From IMG/VR virus record IMGVR_UViG_3300036651_001908, positions 1 through 64,000 of that record: a DNA stretch of 64,000 nt; one strand, written 5' to 3'. This document shows, in pieces, positions 56,965 through 64,000 of the stretch. Positions within the stretch are counted from its first letter, which is position 1. Each line of letters starts with the position of its first letter. The stretch is from a virus. The position numbers and the translations under genes are program-made. A model generated the notes under the pieces. That model was not told the origin of the DNA, ran no database searches, and saw only the letters and a list, made by a program, of their open reading frames with translations.

Positions 56965-58008
56965 ATGTCCGTCATTTCGCTTCTCCAGCCCGTCGTACTG
57001 ATGGGCGTGATTCAGAAGTTCACGACGCCGGAGAATCTGACGCTGCTGAACTCCGTTCAGAAGACCCCGTGGCCGTTCCCCACGGCCCAGTGGGAGGTCA
57101 TCCGCGGTTCGCGCGCCATCGCGCGGCCCAACGTCCCGAACTCCGAGGCGCACGTCGTGCCCCGGCTCGGTCGCGAGAGCCAGTCGGCTGCCTTCATCTA
57201 CCTCCGGGAGAAGAAGGTCTTCGAGCCGACCACGCTCCACTGGCTGCGCCAGGCTGCGAACAACACGTCCGAACTCGCCAAGGTCAACGCTGAGGCTGCT
57301 GTTCTTCGCGAGATTCAGGACCTCAACACACGGTTCGACAACTTCGCGGAGTTCCTGCTCTGGCAGTCCCTGACGGGCCAGATCACCCTGGACTACCCGG
57401 ACGTGCAGGCGAGCGTGAACTACAAGTTCCTCTCGACGCACAAGCCGAGGGTCGTCGCCTCCTGGGCTTCCGCGACCGCCATCCAGATCATGTCGGACAT
57501 CCGCGCCATCAAGCGCCTCATCCGCCGTGATGGCCGCGTCCAGGCCCAGGTCGCGTACGCGACTGAGCCCACCCTGGCGTACATCTTCAACGCCTTCGCC
57601 AACACCGGCACCCAGCCCGGAACGCTGCTGAGCGACCGCATGAAGGACATGTACTACAGCAACGGCACGCTGCCGGGGTTCATGGGCCTCGACTGGCAGG
57701 TTCAGGAGAACGTGTACGACGCCACCGGCGCCGCCTACACGGCCAACCCGACCAACCCCGGCCAGGAGCAGATGTTCCTCCCGGACAACGCTCTCGTCGT
57801 CGCCAACCTCCAGGACAACCGTCCGTTCGAACTCATCCAGGGCCCGACGGCCGACGATGAGGCCCCGGACGGGTTCACCGGCAAGTACGCGAAGACCTGG
57901 CAGGAGAAGGACCCCTCGGCCCGTCAGTACCTGCTGGAGTGGAACGTGCTCCCGATCATCACGCGCCCCGAGCAGATCGTCTACGTCGCGGATGTCACCG
58001 CTCCGTGA
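56965..58008 (+). CDS. major capsid protein, lambda gpE family, 347 aa
   Basis: TAQWEVIRGSRAIARPNVPN (~40-59), ESQSAAFIYLREKKVFEPTT, then FDNFAEFLLWQSLTGQITLD (~125-144) and EWNVLPIITRPEQIVYVADV at the end fit the gpE-type HK97-fold capsid family. CGAAAGGAAAGTCGAG precedes the ATG. It is the most abundant virion protein by expectation; the long gap upstream (56796-56964) may hold a regulatory leader. Confidence 0.85.
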   Translation: MSVISLLQPVVLMGVIQKFTTPENLTLLNSVQKTPWPFPTAQWEVIRGSRAIARPNVPNSEAHVVPRLGRESQSAAFIYLREKKVFEPTTLHWLRQAANNTSELAKVNAEAAVLREIQDLNTRFDNFAEFLLWQSLTGQITLDYPDVQASVNYKFLSTHKPRVVASWASATAIQIMSDIRAIKRLIRRDGRVQAQVAYATEPTLAYIFNAFANTGTQPGTLLSDRMKDMYYSNGTLPGFMGLDWQVQENVYDATGAAYTANPTNPGQEQMFLPDNALVVANLQDNRPFELIQGPTADDEAPDGFTGKYAKTWQEKDPSARQYLLEWNVLPIITRPEQIVYVADVTAP

Positions 58009-58023
58009 GCATGATGCTCTAGT

Positions 58024-58055
58024 GAAAGGCCCCGGCTAACCACCGGGGCCTTTCT
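58024..58055 (+). terminator. strong terminator after the capsid gene
   Basis: AAAGGCCCCGG-CTAACCA-CCGGGGCCTTT followed by CT. Confidence 0.9.
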
Positions 58056-58098
58056 CGTGGTACAGCAATTGTTCACTTGTGTGGTGTAGGGTGGTGGC

Positions 58099-58404
58099 AT
58101 GTTCGAAAACGAACACCGCGACCTTCTACTGAAGTGGATGCGGAACATCAGCGCAGAGTTACGCGCTCTGCGGAGGGAGATTCATCACATGTCCGACGAC
58201 CAGACCCACCTCGACGCCGACGTTCAGGCGCTCACCGATGGCCTCACCGCTGTGGAGGCGGAGATTGCGGCGCTGAAGAGCCAGCCGCAGGCTGCCGCGC
58301 TCAACTTCACGGCGCTCGACGCGGCCGTGGCCCGCATCAAGGGTGACGTGCCCGTGGCTCCGGCCCCCGCGCCCGCCCCCGCACCCACCCCGCCCGCCGT
58401 CTGA
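58099..58404 (+). CDS. coiled-coil virion-operon protein, 101 aa
   Basis: Residues ~1-75 are helical (SDDQTHLDADVQALTDGLTA); the tail is Ala/Pro-rich (PVAPAPAPAPAPTPPAV). ATG 58099 follows TAGGGT by 6 bases (leaderless); ATG 58189 (MSDDQTH) with CGGAGGGAG upstream is an alternative. Between two terminators, so separately transcribed. Confidence 0.6.
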   Translation: MFENEHRDLLLKWMRNISAELRALRREIHHMSDDQTHLDADVQALTDGLTAVEAEIAALKSQPQAAALNFTALDAAVARIKGDVPVAPAPAPAPAPTPPAV

Positions 58405-58446
58405 GTGGTAGGCTGACGCCTGCAACGGGCACTAGCCCGAAGAAGT

Positions 58447-58486
58447 GAAGGCCCCGAGTGCTCCGGACGGTGCATGAGGGGCCTTC
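58447..58486 (+). terminator. terminator with long loop
   Basis: GAAGGCCCC and GGGGCCTTC arms around a ~22-base loop, after the 101-residue gene. Confidence 0.65.
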
Positions 58487-58537
58487 GCGCTGTCTGGTAA
58501 AAGAAGAAATCAACTTCTCTTCTCGGCGTGTCGGGTG

Positions 58538-58543
58538 CATAGT
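58538..58543 (+). promoter_or_regulatory. CATAGT element, 6 bases before ATG 58550
   Basis: GTGCATAGTGTATGC precedes the ATG; a variant of the GATAGT class. Confidence 0.4.
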
Positions 58544-58549
58544 GTATGC

Positions 58550-58903
58550 ATGCCAGGAATGCGAGCGTACGACCAGCGGTTTCATGACCTACCTGCGTGG
58601 GCCAAGGAAGAACTCAAGGGGGCGCAGGAGGAGATAGATCGCCTACTCGCCACCGTCGCCCGTCTCGTCGGGAAGGAACAGACCACTGTCTCCATCCGGC
58701 GTGAGGATGCGGGTGGGGAGCAGATCAGACAGTTCATCCCCGAGGGCACCGGAGTAGATTTCGATCTACCGAACGGCTCTCGTCTCACCGTGAAGAGGGA
58801 CGTGAACTCTCTACGCGTGACCGAGGGAACCGACACGTCACAGATCGTCGTGGTCCCCCAGACCACCGGTGTGATCAACATCGGAGTGCTCCGACAGAAG
58901 TAA
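58550..58903 (+). CDS. hypothetical virion-operon protein, 117 aa
   Basis: Helical N-terminus (EELKGAQEEIDRLLATVARL), beta-rich C-terminus (VDFDLPNGSRLTVKRDVNSL). Transcribed as a single unit with terminator 58909-58935. Not recognised. Confidence 0.65.
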   Translation: MPGMRAYDQRFHDLPAWAKEELKGAQEEIDRLLATVARLVGKEQTTVSIRREDAGGEQIRQFIPEGTGVDFDLPNGSRLTVKRDVNSLRVTEGTDTSQIVVVPQTTGVINIGVLRQK

Positions 58904-58908
58904 TTCTC

Positions 58909-58935
58909 CAGAGTTTACAACAAGAAGACTCTGGT
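58909..58935 (+). terminator. hairpin terminator
   Basis: CCAGAGT-(TTACAACAAGAAG)-ACTCTGG, immediately after the 117-residue gene. Confidence 0.6.
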
Positions 58936-58964
58936 CACCCATACTATATGTGCGGCGAACCGCC

Positions 58965-58970
58965 GATAGT
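58965..58970 (+). promoter_or_regulatory. GATAGT late-promoter element
   Basis: CGCCGATAGTACC precedes AAGGAGGAAAC and GTG 58988; leadered transcript. Confidence 0.6.
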
Positions 58971-58987
58971 ACCAACAAGGAGGAAAC

Positions 58988-59629
58988 GTGCCCGCACGTA
59001 ATTCAGGCTCAGAGGAGCCGCTGGATCTAGACGATCTTCTCGGCACCGATGAGGACGTGGCTGCGGCTGTCGTCTCGGAGCACCCGGAGATGGTCCCTGC
59101 CGAGTCGGCTGAAGAGCGTCGCATCCGCGAACTCCAGGCTGAACTCGCCAAGCCCGCCCCGAAGAAGAACGCTCGGCCCACTCCCGAGAGCCAGTTGACG
59201 CCGGACCAGAAGAAGATCCGCGACCTCGAAGACCAACTCGCTCGCCGTCGTAGCCAGGAGGCGGACGACGCTGACACCGAGTGGGAGGAAGCCTCAGGTG
59301 AGGGAGAGCGAATTCTTCTTCATGTCTGCGAGGACGGCCTGATCGCCATGGGTGTCGTCTGGTACCGCGGCCAGGAGATTGAGTTCGTCGTCGGCTCCGA
59401 GGCCTACGAGCAGACCAAGGACCGCAACGGCGTCTCCTGGCTGGACATGCTGGACGACATCGACGCGCAGTTCGAGCGCTGGGGCGCCCAGTACATCAAG
59501 CGTGGTCCGTGGCGTGGCAAGAAGTGGGGAGACACCTCTGTGCTCTCCGACCCCGAGGAGATTGCAGCGGCCAAGACCGCTGCCGAAGCCGAGCGTCGGC
59601 GCAACCGCGCTGCACCCGTCATCCGCTAG
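58988..59629 (+). CDS. conserved head-operon protein, 213 aa
   Basis: GTG start behind AAGGAGGAAAC. The N-terminal ~100 residues are acidic/charged and disordered-looking (EEPLDLDDLLGTDEDVAAAV, then IRELQAELAKPAPKKNARP). A beta-rich domain (~105-150: ILLHVCEDGLIAMGVVWYRG) and a basic helical end follow. Such proteins follow capsid genes in actinophages; the role is not established. Confidence 0.65.
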   Translation: MPARNSGSEEPLDLDDLLGTDEDVAAAVVSEHPEMVPAESAEERRIRELQAELAKPAPKKNARPTPESQLTPDQKKIRDLEDQLARRRSQEADDADTEWEEASGEGERILLHVCEDGLIAMGVVWYRGQEIEFVVGSEAYEQTKDRNGVSWLDMLDDIDAQFERWGAQYIKRGPWRGKKWGDTSVLSDPEEIAAAKTAAEAERRRNRAAPVIR

Positions 59630-59640
59630 TGAGGTAACCG

Positions 59641-60363
59641 ATGCCCTACCCGACTTTCACCGCCCAAGATGTCGCTGACTTCTCGGGTAGGGACATCTCC
59701 TCCTACCCAGTTCCCTTCTCTACGATGGCGCTGCACCAGGCAGCCCTCCTCTTCAAGATTGCCACGGGCATCTCGGACGACCTCTACCCGACGGATCCGG
59801 ACGCGGCCCAGATCGCCAGGTACGGCATCATCGCTCTAGCGGACGAACTCATTCTTCAGCAGCCGTTCCAGCAGATCGTTGCCTCTCCGATCAACTCCGA
59901 GAGCATCGGCTCGTACCACTACATGAAGTCGTACAGCCGCTCGGTGTCCACGGCATCGTTGAAGTTGCAGGGCAACACTTTCGCCAAGATGACGCGCTCG
60001 GCCATCATGGGCTCCGTCACGGGCTGCATGTGGTTCGACATCGCGGTGGACACCCTCGGACTCAAGAACTCGGCGCGTGGACAGTTCCTCAATGGGGGCA
60101 TCGAAATCATGGAGCATGATGCTCCGCTGGTGACGGCCCAGGGCCTCAACCGTCGGATGCTTTCGCCTTCCGACCTGAACCTCTTCGACTTCTCCATGGG
60201 CGGCCTGGGCGGGATCGGCTGGGACCCGGCTCAGGGCTATGGGAACGTTCCGATCTACATCGCAGGCCAGCCGCAGCCGTCCGCTCCCCCGCAGGCCTCC
60301 ATCATCAGTGGGTCAGCGGAAGGTATCGAGTACCCGAACGACCAGCAGGGCTTCTTCGAGTAG
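59641..60363 (+). CDS. probable head-tail connector/virion protein, 240 aa
   Basis: GAGGTAACC precedes the ATG. Helical first half (MALHQAALLFKIATGISDDL; RYGIIALADELILQQPFQQI), Gly-rich tail (DFSMGGLGGIGWDPAQGYGN). Position after the capsid fits an adaptor (gp15-like); motif support is lacking. Confidence 0.55.
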   Translation: MPYPTFTAQDVADFSGRDISSYPVPFSTMALHQAALLFKIATGISDDLYPTDPDAAQIARYGIIALADELILQQPFQQIVASPINSESIGSYHYMKSYSRSVSTASLKLQGNTFAKMTRSAIMGSVTGCMWFDIAVDTLGLKNSARGQFLNGGIEIMEHDAPLVTAQGLNRRMLSPSDLNLFDFSMGGLGGIGWDPAQGYGNVPIYIAGQPQPSAPPQASIISGSAEGIEYPNDQQGFFE

Positions 60364-60380
60364 GTCATTTCTCTCCTGCC

Positions 60381-60386
60381 GATTGT
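60381..60386 (+). promoter_or_regulatory. GATTGT element, variant of the late class
   Basis: TGCCGATTGTAGAG lies 43 bases before ATG 60430. Confidence 0.4.
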
Positions 60387-60429
60387 AGAGAGGGAGCCCT
60401 CAGGGCTGGACCCAATCGGAAGGTAACTC

Positions 60430-60663
60430 ATGGCACTCGATAGGCGCAGGGTCACAATGACCAATGCCGTCGCCACCGCAAACGGGGTGGAGATTCACCA
60501 GGCTGAGGACTTCGTAGACATCGAGCACATCGATGAGTACGTGGCCGACGCGAAGACTCGCTGGCAGGCCGTCACGGTCGGAGACGAGCCGGACGATGGC
60601 CCCGCTGGGGCCGACGGCACGTATGACGTGGTTGCTGCCACCAATCCCCCGCAGGAGGGCTGA
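60430..60663 (+). CDS. small virion-operon protein, 77 aa
   Basis: Starts MALDRRRVTMTNAVATANGV; acidic and Gly/Pro-rich end. CGGAAGGTAACTC precedes the ATG. Not recognised. Confidence 0.6.
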   Translation: MALDRRRVTMTNAVATANGVEIHQAEDFVDIEHIDEYVADAKTRWQAVTVGDEPDDGPAGADGTYDVVAATNPPQEG

Positions 60664-60666
60664 TCC

Positions 60667-61032
60667 ATGGTACGCAACAACACGATGCTGAACACCCTCG
60701 CGAACGCCTACAAGGGCGCGGCGGTGTACGGCGCTCTCTTCACCGGCGCCGGTCCGGCCTCCGGTGCGTCGAACACTGCTTCCAACGAGTGCACGGGTGG
60801 TTCTCCCGCCTATGCACGGAAGGTGCTCGCCTGGGGCTCCCCGGCTGCCGGTGTCGTCTCCTCGACTGCGGTCACCTTCGACATCGCTTCGGGCACGACG
60901 GTGACGTACTTCGGTGTGACCACCTCCGGTACTGCGGCCACCGCGGACGTGCAGGACTCGGTCTCGATCACCTCGCAGAACTTCGCGTCGCAGGGGACCT
61001 ACCAGATCACCCCGACCTACACCCAGACCTGA
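60667..61032 (+). CDS. putative virion (fibre/tail-associated) protein, 121 aa
   Basis: Starts MVRNNTMLNTLANAYKGAAV; then Gly/Ser/Thr-rich strands (ASGTTVTYFGVTTSGTAATA) ending FASQGTYQITPTYTQT. This end phrase recurs in actinophage virion proteins of unknown position. Own terminator follows. Confidence 0.65.
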   Translation: MVRNNTMLNTLANAYKGAAVYGALFTGAGPASGASNTASNECTGGSPAYARKVLAWGSPAAGVVSSTAVTFDIASGTTVTYFGVTTSGTAATADVQDSVSITSQNFASQGTYQITPTYTQT

Positions 61033-61051
61033 TCCGGGGGAACGCTGACTG

Positions 61052-61084
61052 GGGGCCGACTGCCACGAGCGGTCGGCCCCTTTT
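61052..61084 (+). terminator. strong terminator
   Basis: GGGGGCCGAC(T)-GCCACGAGC-GGTCGGCCCC followed by TTTT. Confidence 0.85.
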
Positions 61085-61097
61085 CGGTCCTAGGCAG

Positions 61098-61107
61098 AAC
61101 AAGATTT
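61098..61107. repeat. AACAAGATTT decamer, intergenic copy
   Basis: One of seven copies found in the window (3532, 5038, 12459, 21515, 42391, 42434, 61098; either strand). It sits just before the ribosome site of the gene at 61124. Confidence 0.6.
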
Positions 61108-61123
61108 AGGAAGGACCAGGCCC

Positions 61124-61923
61124 ATGGCCGATTCCTCGGTAGCGATCACAGCCGGTACAGGCACGCCCATCCGTGTACTGACTGCCTTGGGCACCGCGAG
61201 TGCCGACCAGCAGGTCATCACCATCGCGGACTCTTCCGGCAACCTTCTTGGTACGCAGGCCGCTCCTATTCCGGTTTCGATTGCGCAGAGCGGGGGCCAG
61301 ACCACTACCTCGGGCACCATCTCCGCGTCTGCGACGAACACTCCAGGCACGGCAGTCACCGCCTCCACCACGGCACAGATCGTACGGCAGCCCTGCCCGG
61401 GGTGGCCTACTTCCGTGTCCGCTGCTCGGCTTTCACGTCGGGCACCATCGCGGTCCTCATGGCCCCCGGTCCCACGTTGGTGGAACCGAACCCGTCGCTT
61501 GCAGCGTCCAGCGCTGTCATCGGCACCGTCGTGGATTCGCCCATCCTGACCGCGGTGGCCACGATGACCACTGTGGTGAACTCTGCACCGGGTGCTACGG
61601 GCACGATTGGCCACGCCGCAGCGACCATCACGGCTGCGGTCACCACTGCCGCTGCCTTCCTCAGCGCTCCGGGCGCGGGGCTCTCGATCTACATCACCGA
61701 CATCAATGCCACGAACTCCGGGGCATCGGCCACGCTTGTGTCTCTATTCGCGGGCGCTGCAACGGTGCCTCTCGCTGCGAAGTACCTCCCTGTGACAAGC
61801 AGTGCGCCGCCCACCTCGTACCACACTCCGATCCGTGTCGGGACCGCGACGGCTCTGAACTACACCAACTCGGTGGCATCCACTTCGGTCTTCGTGCAGG
61901 TCACGTACTACGTCGCCCCGTAG
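61124..61923 (+). CDS. virion protein split by a -1 frameshift (about 266 aa if joined)
   Basis: ATG 61124 behind AGGAAGGACC begins a Thr/Ser-rich protein that is convincing to ~61400 (QVITIADSSGNLLGTQAAPI). After that the good protein continues in the -1 frame (GVAYFRVRCSAFTSGTIAVL ... SVFVQVTYYVAP) to 61923. The first frame degenerates into Arg/Pro/Ser to 61549. The shift point contains C-CCG-GGG (61396-61402), a classical X-XXY-YYZ slippery heptamer. Either programmed -1 slippage or a missing base in the sequence. Confidence 0.65.
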
Positions 61924-61935
61924 GAGGTGTAAGCC

Positions 61936-64000
61936 GTGCCCGGAACCTTTGTCTCCTCTTCTAGCAACCACGTTGTTGGCGCATCTTCCCTGACCGGCAC
62001 CATCGTGGTGAACGCGCCAGCGAGTATCGCCTCCGGCAACCTTCTTGTCGCTGTTTTTACCAACTCCCACAACGGTGGCGTTCAGAGCGACTTGACTGCG
62101 CCCTCCGGGTGGACACGGGCCGATTCAGCGTTCTTCCGCAGCACGGTCGGTACCGGTTCGGTATTCTGGAAAGTCGCCTCTGGGGCCGAACCTTCGACTT
62201 ACACCTTCACGAGCACATACTCGTCTGCGGGCGGCCACTATTTGAACACTGCCATTCTCCAGTACGCAAGCATCGACCCCATCACTCCTGTGTCGGCCGC
62301 GCCCGTTTGGACGGCATACACCTCGGGTACGACTGCGCCTGCCGCCGCCAGCGTGACCCCTACGACCGCGAACGGCACCTCGATCGAGGCGTGGGCTGGC
62401 TTCAACGGGGGCTCGGTCACCACCTTCCCCTCAGGAGCCATTGGCCGCACCTCATATACCGACTCCTCGAACTACAGCCTCTATACCGCTGACGCCCCGC
62501 TGACCGCTGGGGCTGGGACGGCGACTGGATCGAAAACTCCGACCACCAGTTCGGATGACTGGATCAGCGTCCAGTTGGTGCTCAACCCCCGGACGACGGC
62601 AGCCTATTCAGCCAGCGCGGCGCTTTCAGGTTCTGGATCCCTTTCTGCATCTCTGCTCCCTGGCCTGGCCTCCTCTGCAACTCTCGCGGGCTCGGGCGGC
62701 CTGACCGCGGTCAACGTTCCCAACATCGTCTTTTCTGGCGGTATGGGGGGCGCTGGTGCGCTGACCGCGACCAACACCCCCTCGGTCATCACGACTGCTG
62801 CCCTCTCCGGAGCCGGTGCACTGACCGCTGCCAACCTGCCCTCTTTCCCCATCACCCCCCAGTTGGCCGGTGCAGGAGCACTGACCGCGACCAACACTCC
62901 CTCCTTCTCGATCACCCCGCAGTTGGCAGGTGCTGGGTCACTGAGCACCACCGTCCTGCCCAGCCTGATCCTCACTCCGCAGTTGTCCGGCGCGGGTGCA
63001 CTGAGTGCCACGAACACCCCTAGCCTGATTTTGGCGACGGCCCTGGCAGGGGCGGGGGTGCTGTCGGGCGCTGTCACCGCTCTATCGATCACCCTGGCCC
63101 AGTCGCTCACGGGAACCGGTGCCCTGACCGCGACCCTGAAGCCGATCGAGGTCACCACCGCTGCACTCTCCGGAGCAGGCTCTTTGACGGTGGCCCCGCT
63201 CGTCTTCGAAGCCACGACGGCTGCCCTCTCTGGAGCAGGTGCGCTGACGGCGACCAACCTGCCATCCTTCCCCATCACTCCCCAGTTGACCGGTGCGGGT
63301 TCCTTGACCTCGGTCGGTGGCCCGCTCTACACCGCTACGGCCACGCTCTCTGGCACTGGCTCGCTGACGGCCACCAACCTGCCCAGCCTGATCCTGGCCT
63401 CCAGCCTGACCGGCTCCGGCACGCTGTCCAGCACGGTCAAGCCGGGCCTGATTCTGGCGACCGCGCTCACTGGTGCCGGTGCTCTGACCGGAGCCGTCTC
63501 CGGTCTCTCGCTTATTTCTGCTTCTACCCTCACCGGCGCTGGCGCCCTCTCAGTGTCGGCTACACCTATCTTGGTGACCACAGCGGGGCTGTCCGGTGCA
63601 GGCACCCTGACCTACATCGGTGGCCCGCTCTACACCGCGACCGCATCCTTCTCGGGCACTGGCTCTCTGGCGGCTCCTGTGCTGCCTTCGCTGATTCTCG
63701 CTACAGCACTTACGGGCGCTGGCAGCCTCACGGTGGCACGGGTATCCGCCCTGGCCACAAACGCCGCCCTGGCTGGCGCGGGTGCCCTGTCTGGTGCCAT
63801 CACCGGTCTTACACTGGTCCTCTCACAGAGCCTGTTGGGGTCGGGAACGCTTTCGGCGGCCGTGTTGGCGAAGCCGATCCTCGCCATCGCGCTTTCGGGC
63901 TCCGGTTCGCTCACTGCCGCCAACCTGCCCAGCGTCAGCACGGCGGCTGCCCTGACAGGCTCCGGTGCCCTGACCTACATCGGTGGCCCGCTCTACACCG
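61936..64000 (+). CDS. repeat-built fibre-like virion protein, N-terminal part (runs off the window)
   Basis: GTG start behind TAGGAGGTGTAAGCC; open to the window end (688 codons). Residues ~1-215 form a beta-sandwich-like domain (VGASSLTGTIVVNAPASIAS; GSVFWKVASGAEPSTYTFTS). From ~220 a ~20-residue repeat L-(S/T/A)-G-(A/S/T)-G-(A/S/T)-L-(T/S)-x5-P-x7 runs more than 20 times. The repeats suggest a beta-solenoid shaft. Likely a long tail or head fibre. The upper-strand reading is preferred over three long antisense ORFs. Confidence 0.75.
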   Translation, partial: MPGTFVSSSSNHVVGASSLTGTIVVNAPASIASGNLLVAVFTNSHNGGVQSDLTAPSGWTRADSAFFRSTVGTGSVFWKVASGAEPSTYTFTSTYSSAGGHYLNTAILQYASIDPITPVSAAPVWTAYTSGTTAPAAASVTPTTANGTSIEAWAGFNGGSVTTFPSGAIGRTSYTDSSNYSLYTADAPLTAGAGTATGSKTPTTSSDDWISVQLVLNPRTTAAYSASAALSGSGSLSASLLPGLASSATLAGSGGLTAVNVPNIVFSGGMGGAGALTATNTPSVITTAALSGAGALTAANLPSFPITPQLAGAGALTATNTPSFSITPQLAGAGSLSTTVLPSLILTPQLSGAGALSATNTPSLILATALAGAGVLSGAVTALSITLAQSLTGTGALTATLKPIEVTTAALSGAGSLTVAPLVFEATTAALSGAGALTATNLPSFPITPQLTGAGSLTSVGGPLYTATATLSGTGSLTATNLPSLILASSLTGSGTLSSTVKPGLILATALTGAGALTGAVSGLSLISASTLTGAGALSVSATPILVTTAGLSGAGTLTYIGGPLYTATASFSGTGSLAAPVLPSLILATALTGAGSLTVARVSALATNAALAGAGALSGAITGLTLVLSQSLLGSGTLSAAVLAKPILAIALSGSGSLTAANLPSVSTAAALTGSGALTYIGGPLYT
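62590..64000. repeat. ~60-base tandem degenerate repeat array
   Basis: Units coding LxGxGxLTAxxxPSxxxxxx recur about every 60 bases to the window end, with variation inside units, so the array is old and under protein-level selection. Confidence 0.8.

Noticed and set aside
62604-63941. Three antisense ORFs (224, 92 and 103 codons) opposite the repeat protein
   Set aside because: They mirror the repeat (SAPAPE-type strings). The plus strand has a good start, ribosome site and uninterrupted frame.
1-64000. CRISPR array, insertion sequence, integrase or attachment site
   Set aside because: No spaced identical direct repeats, transposase or integrase motifs, or tRNA-end duplication were seen; absence by eye only.

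Overview
The window is part of the genome of a large tailed double-stranded DNA phage (siphovirus-type virion genes) of a high-GC actinobacterium; a Streptomyces-like host is my inference. The evidence is the head module (terminase, DUF935-like portal, MuF-type protein, protease/scaffold, gpD-like decoration protein, gpE-like capsid protein), a WhiB-family regulator, GC-rich third codon positions, sigma70/HrdB-like TTGNNN-17-TANNNT promoters and very many apparently leaderless starts. No integrase, repressor/integrase pair or DNA polymerase is visible. Both ends are internal: the last gene runs off the right edge.

Layout. (1) 0-9.7 kb: leftward accessory/early arm of about 28 very small genes, mostly individual cassettes (GC-rich hairpin terminator, then -35/-10 promoter, then one gene). 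Products are mainly zinc-finger microproteins, one-helix membrane peptides and one secreted protein. (2) 9.7-12.4 kb: rightward operon of 12 small overlapping genes led by a ribbon-helix-helix (RHH) protein. (3) 12.4-14.9 kb: leftward operons with an HD-domain alarmone-hydrolase-like protein and another RHH regulator. (4) 14.9-16.9 kb: three tRNA-like genes and small ORFs. (5) 16.9-19.4 kb: RHH protein, then two convergent glycosyltransferases. (6) 19.4-33.5 kb: DNA metabolism and regulation: ParB-fold protein, SbcD-like nuclease, beta clamp, RecB-like nuclease, WhiB, papain-like protein, VWA protein, SbcC-like half-ATPase and a DnaX-like clamp loader. (7) 33.6-64 kb: rightward late genes: beta-helix and LamG-like fibres, terminase, portal, MuF, a 3361-residue polyvalent protein, GH25 endolysin, protease/scaffold, decoration, capsid, connector-type genes and a repeat-built fibre-like protein.

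Regulation is unusually legible. Early-arm promoters have TTGCAT-like -35 and TACCAT-like -10 boxes; in about half of them the predicted +1 is the A of the start codon. A second element, (C)CGATAGT(AC) without a recognisable -35, precedes most late transcription units and some middle genes, usually 6-7 bases before an ATG or GTG. Three neighbouring early promoters share a degenerate -35 and an inverted repeat GTTTC-N2-GAAAC centred at -46.5, which suggests activator control.

The most interesting observations are a 64-codon gene apparently overprinted inside the giant late ORF (44332-44526), the multi-domain giant itself, the one-gene-one-transcript array of leaderless cassettes, the GATAGT promoter class, the activator-like inverted repeats, a tRNA with an eight-base anticodon loop, and a likely -1 frameshift at CCCGGGG in a virion gene at 61.4 kb. 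Functions are assigned from motifs read by eye; no database search was possible.
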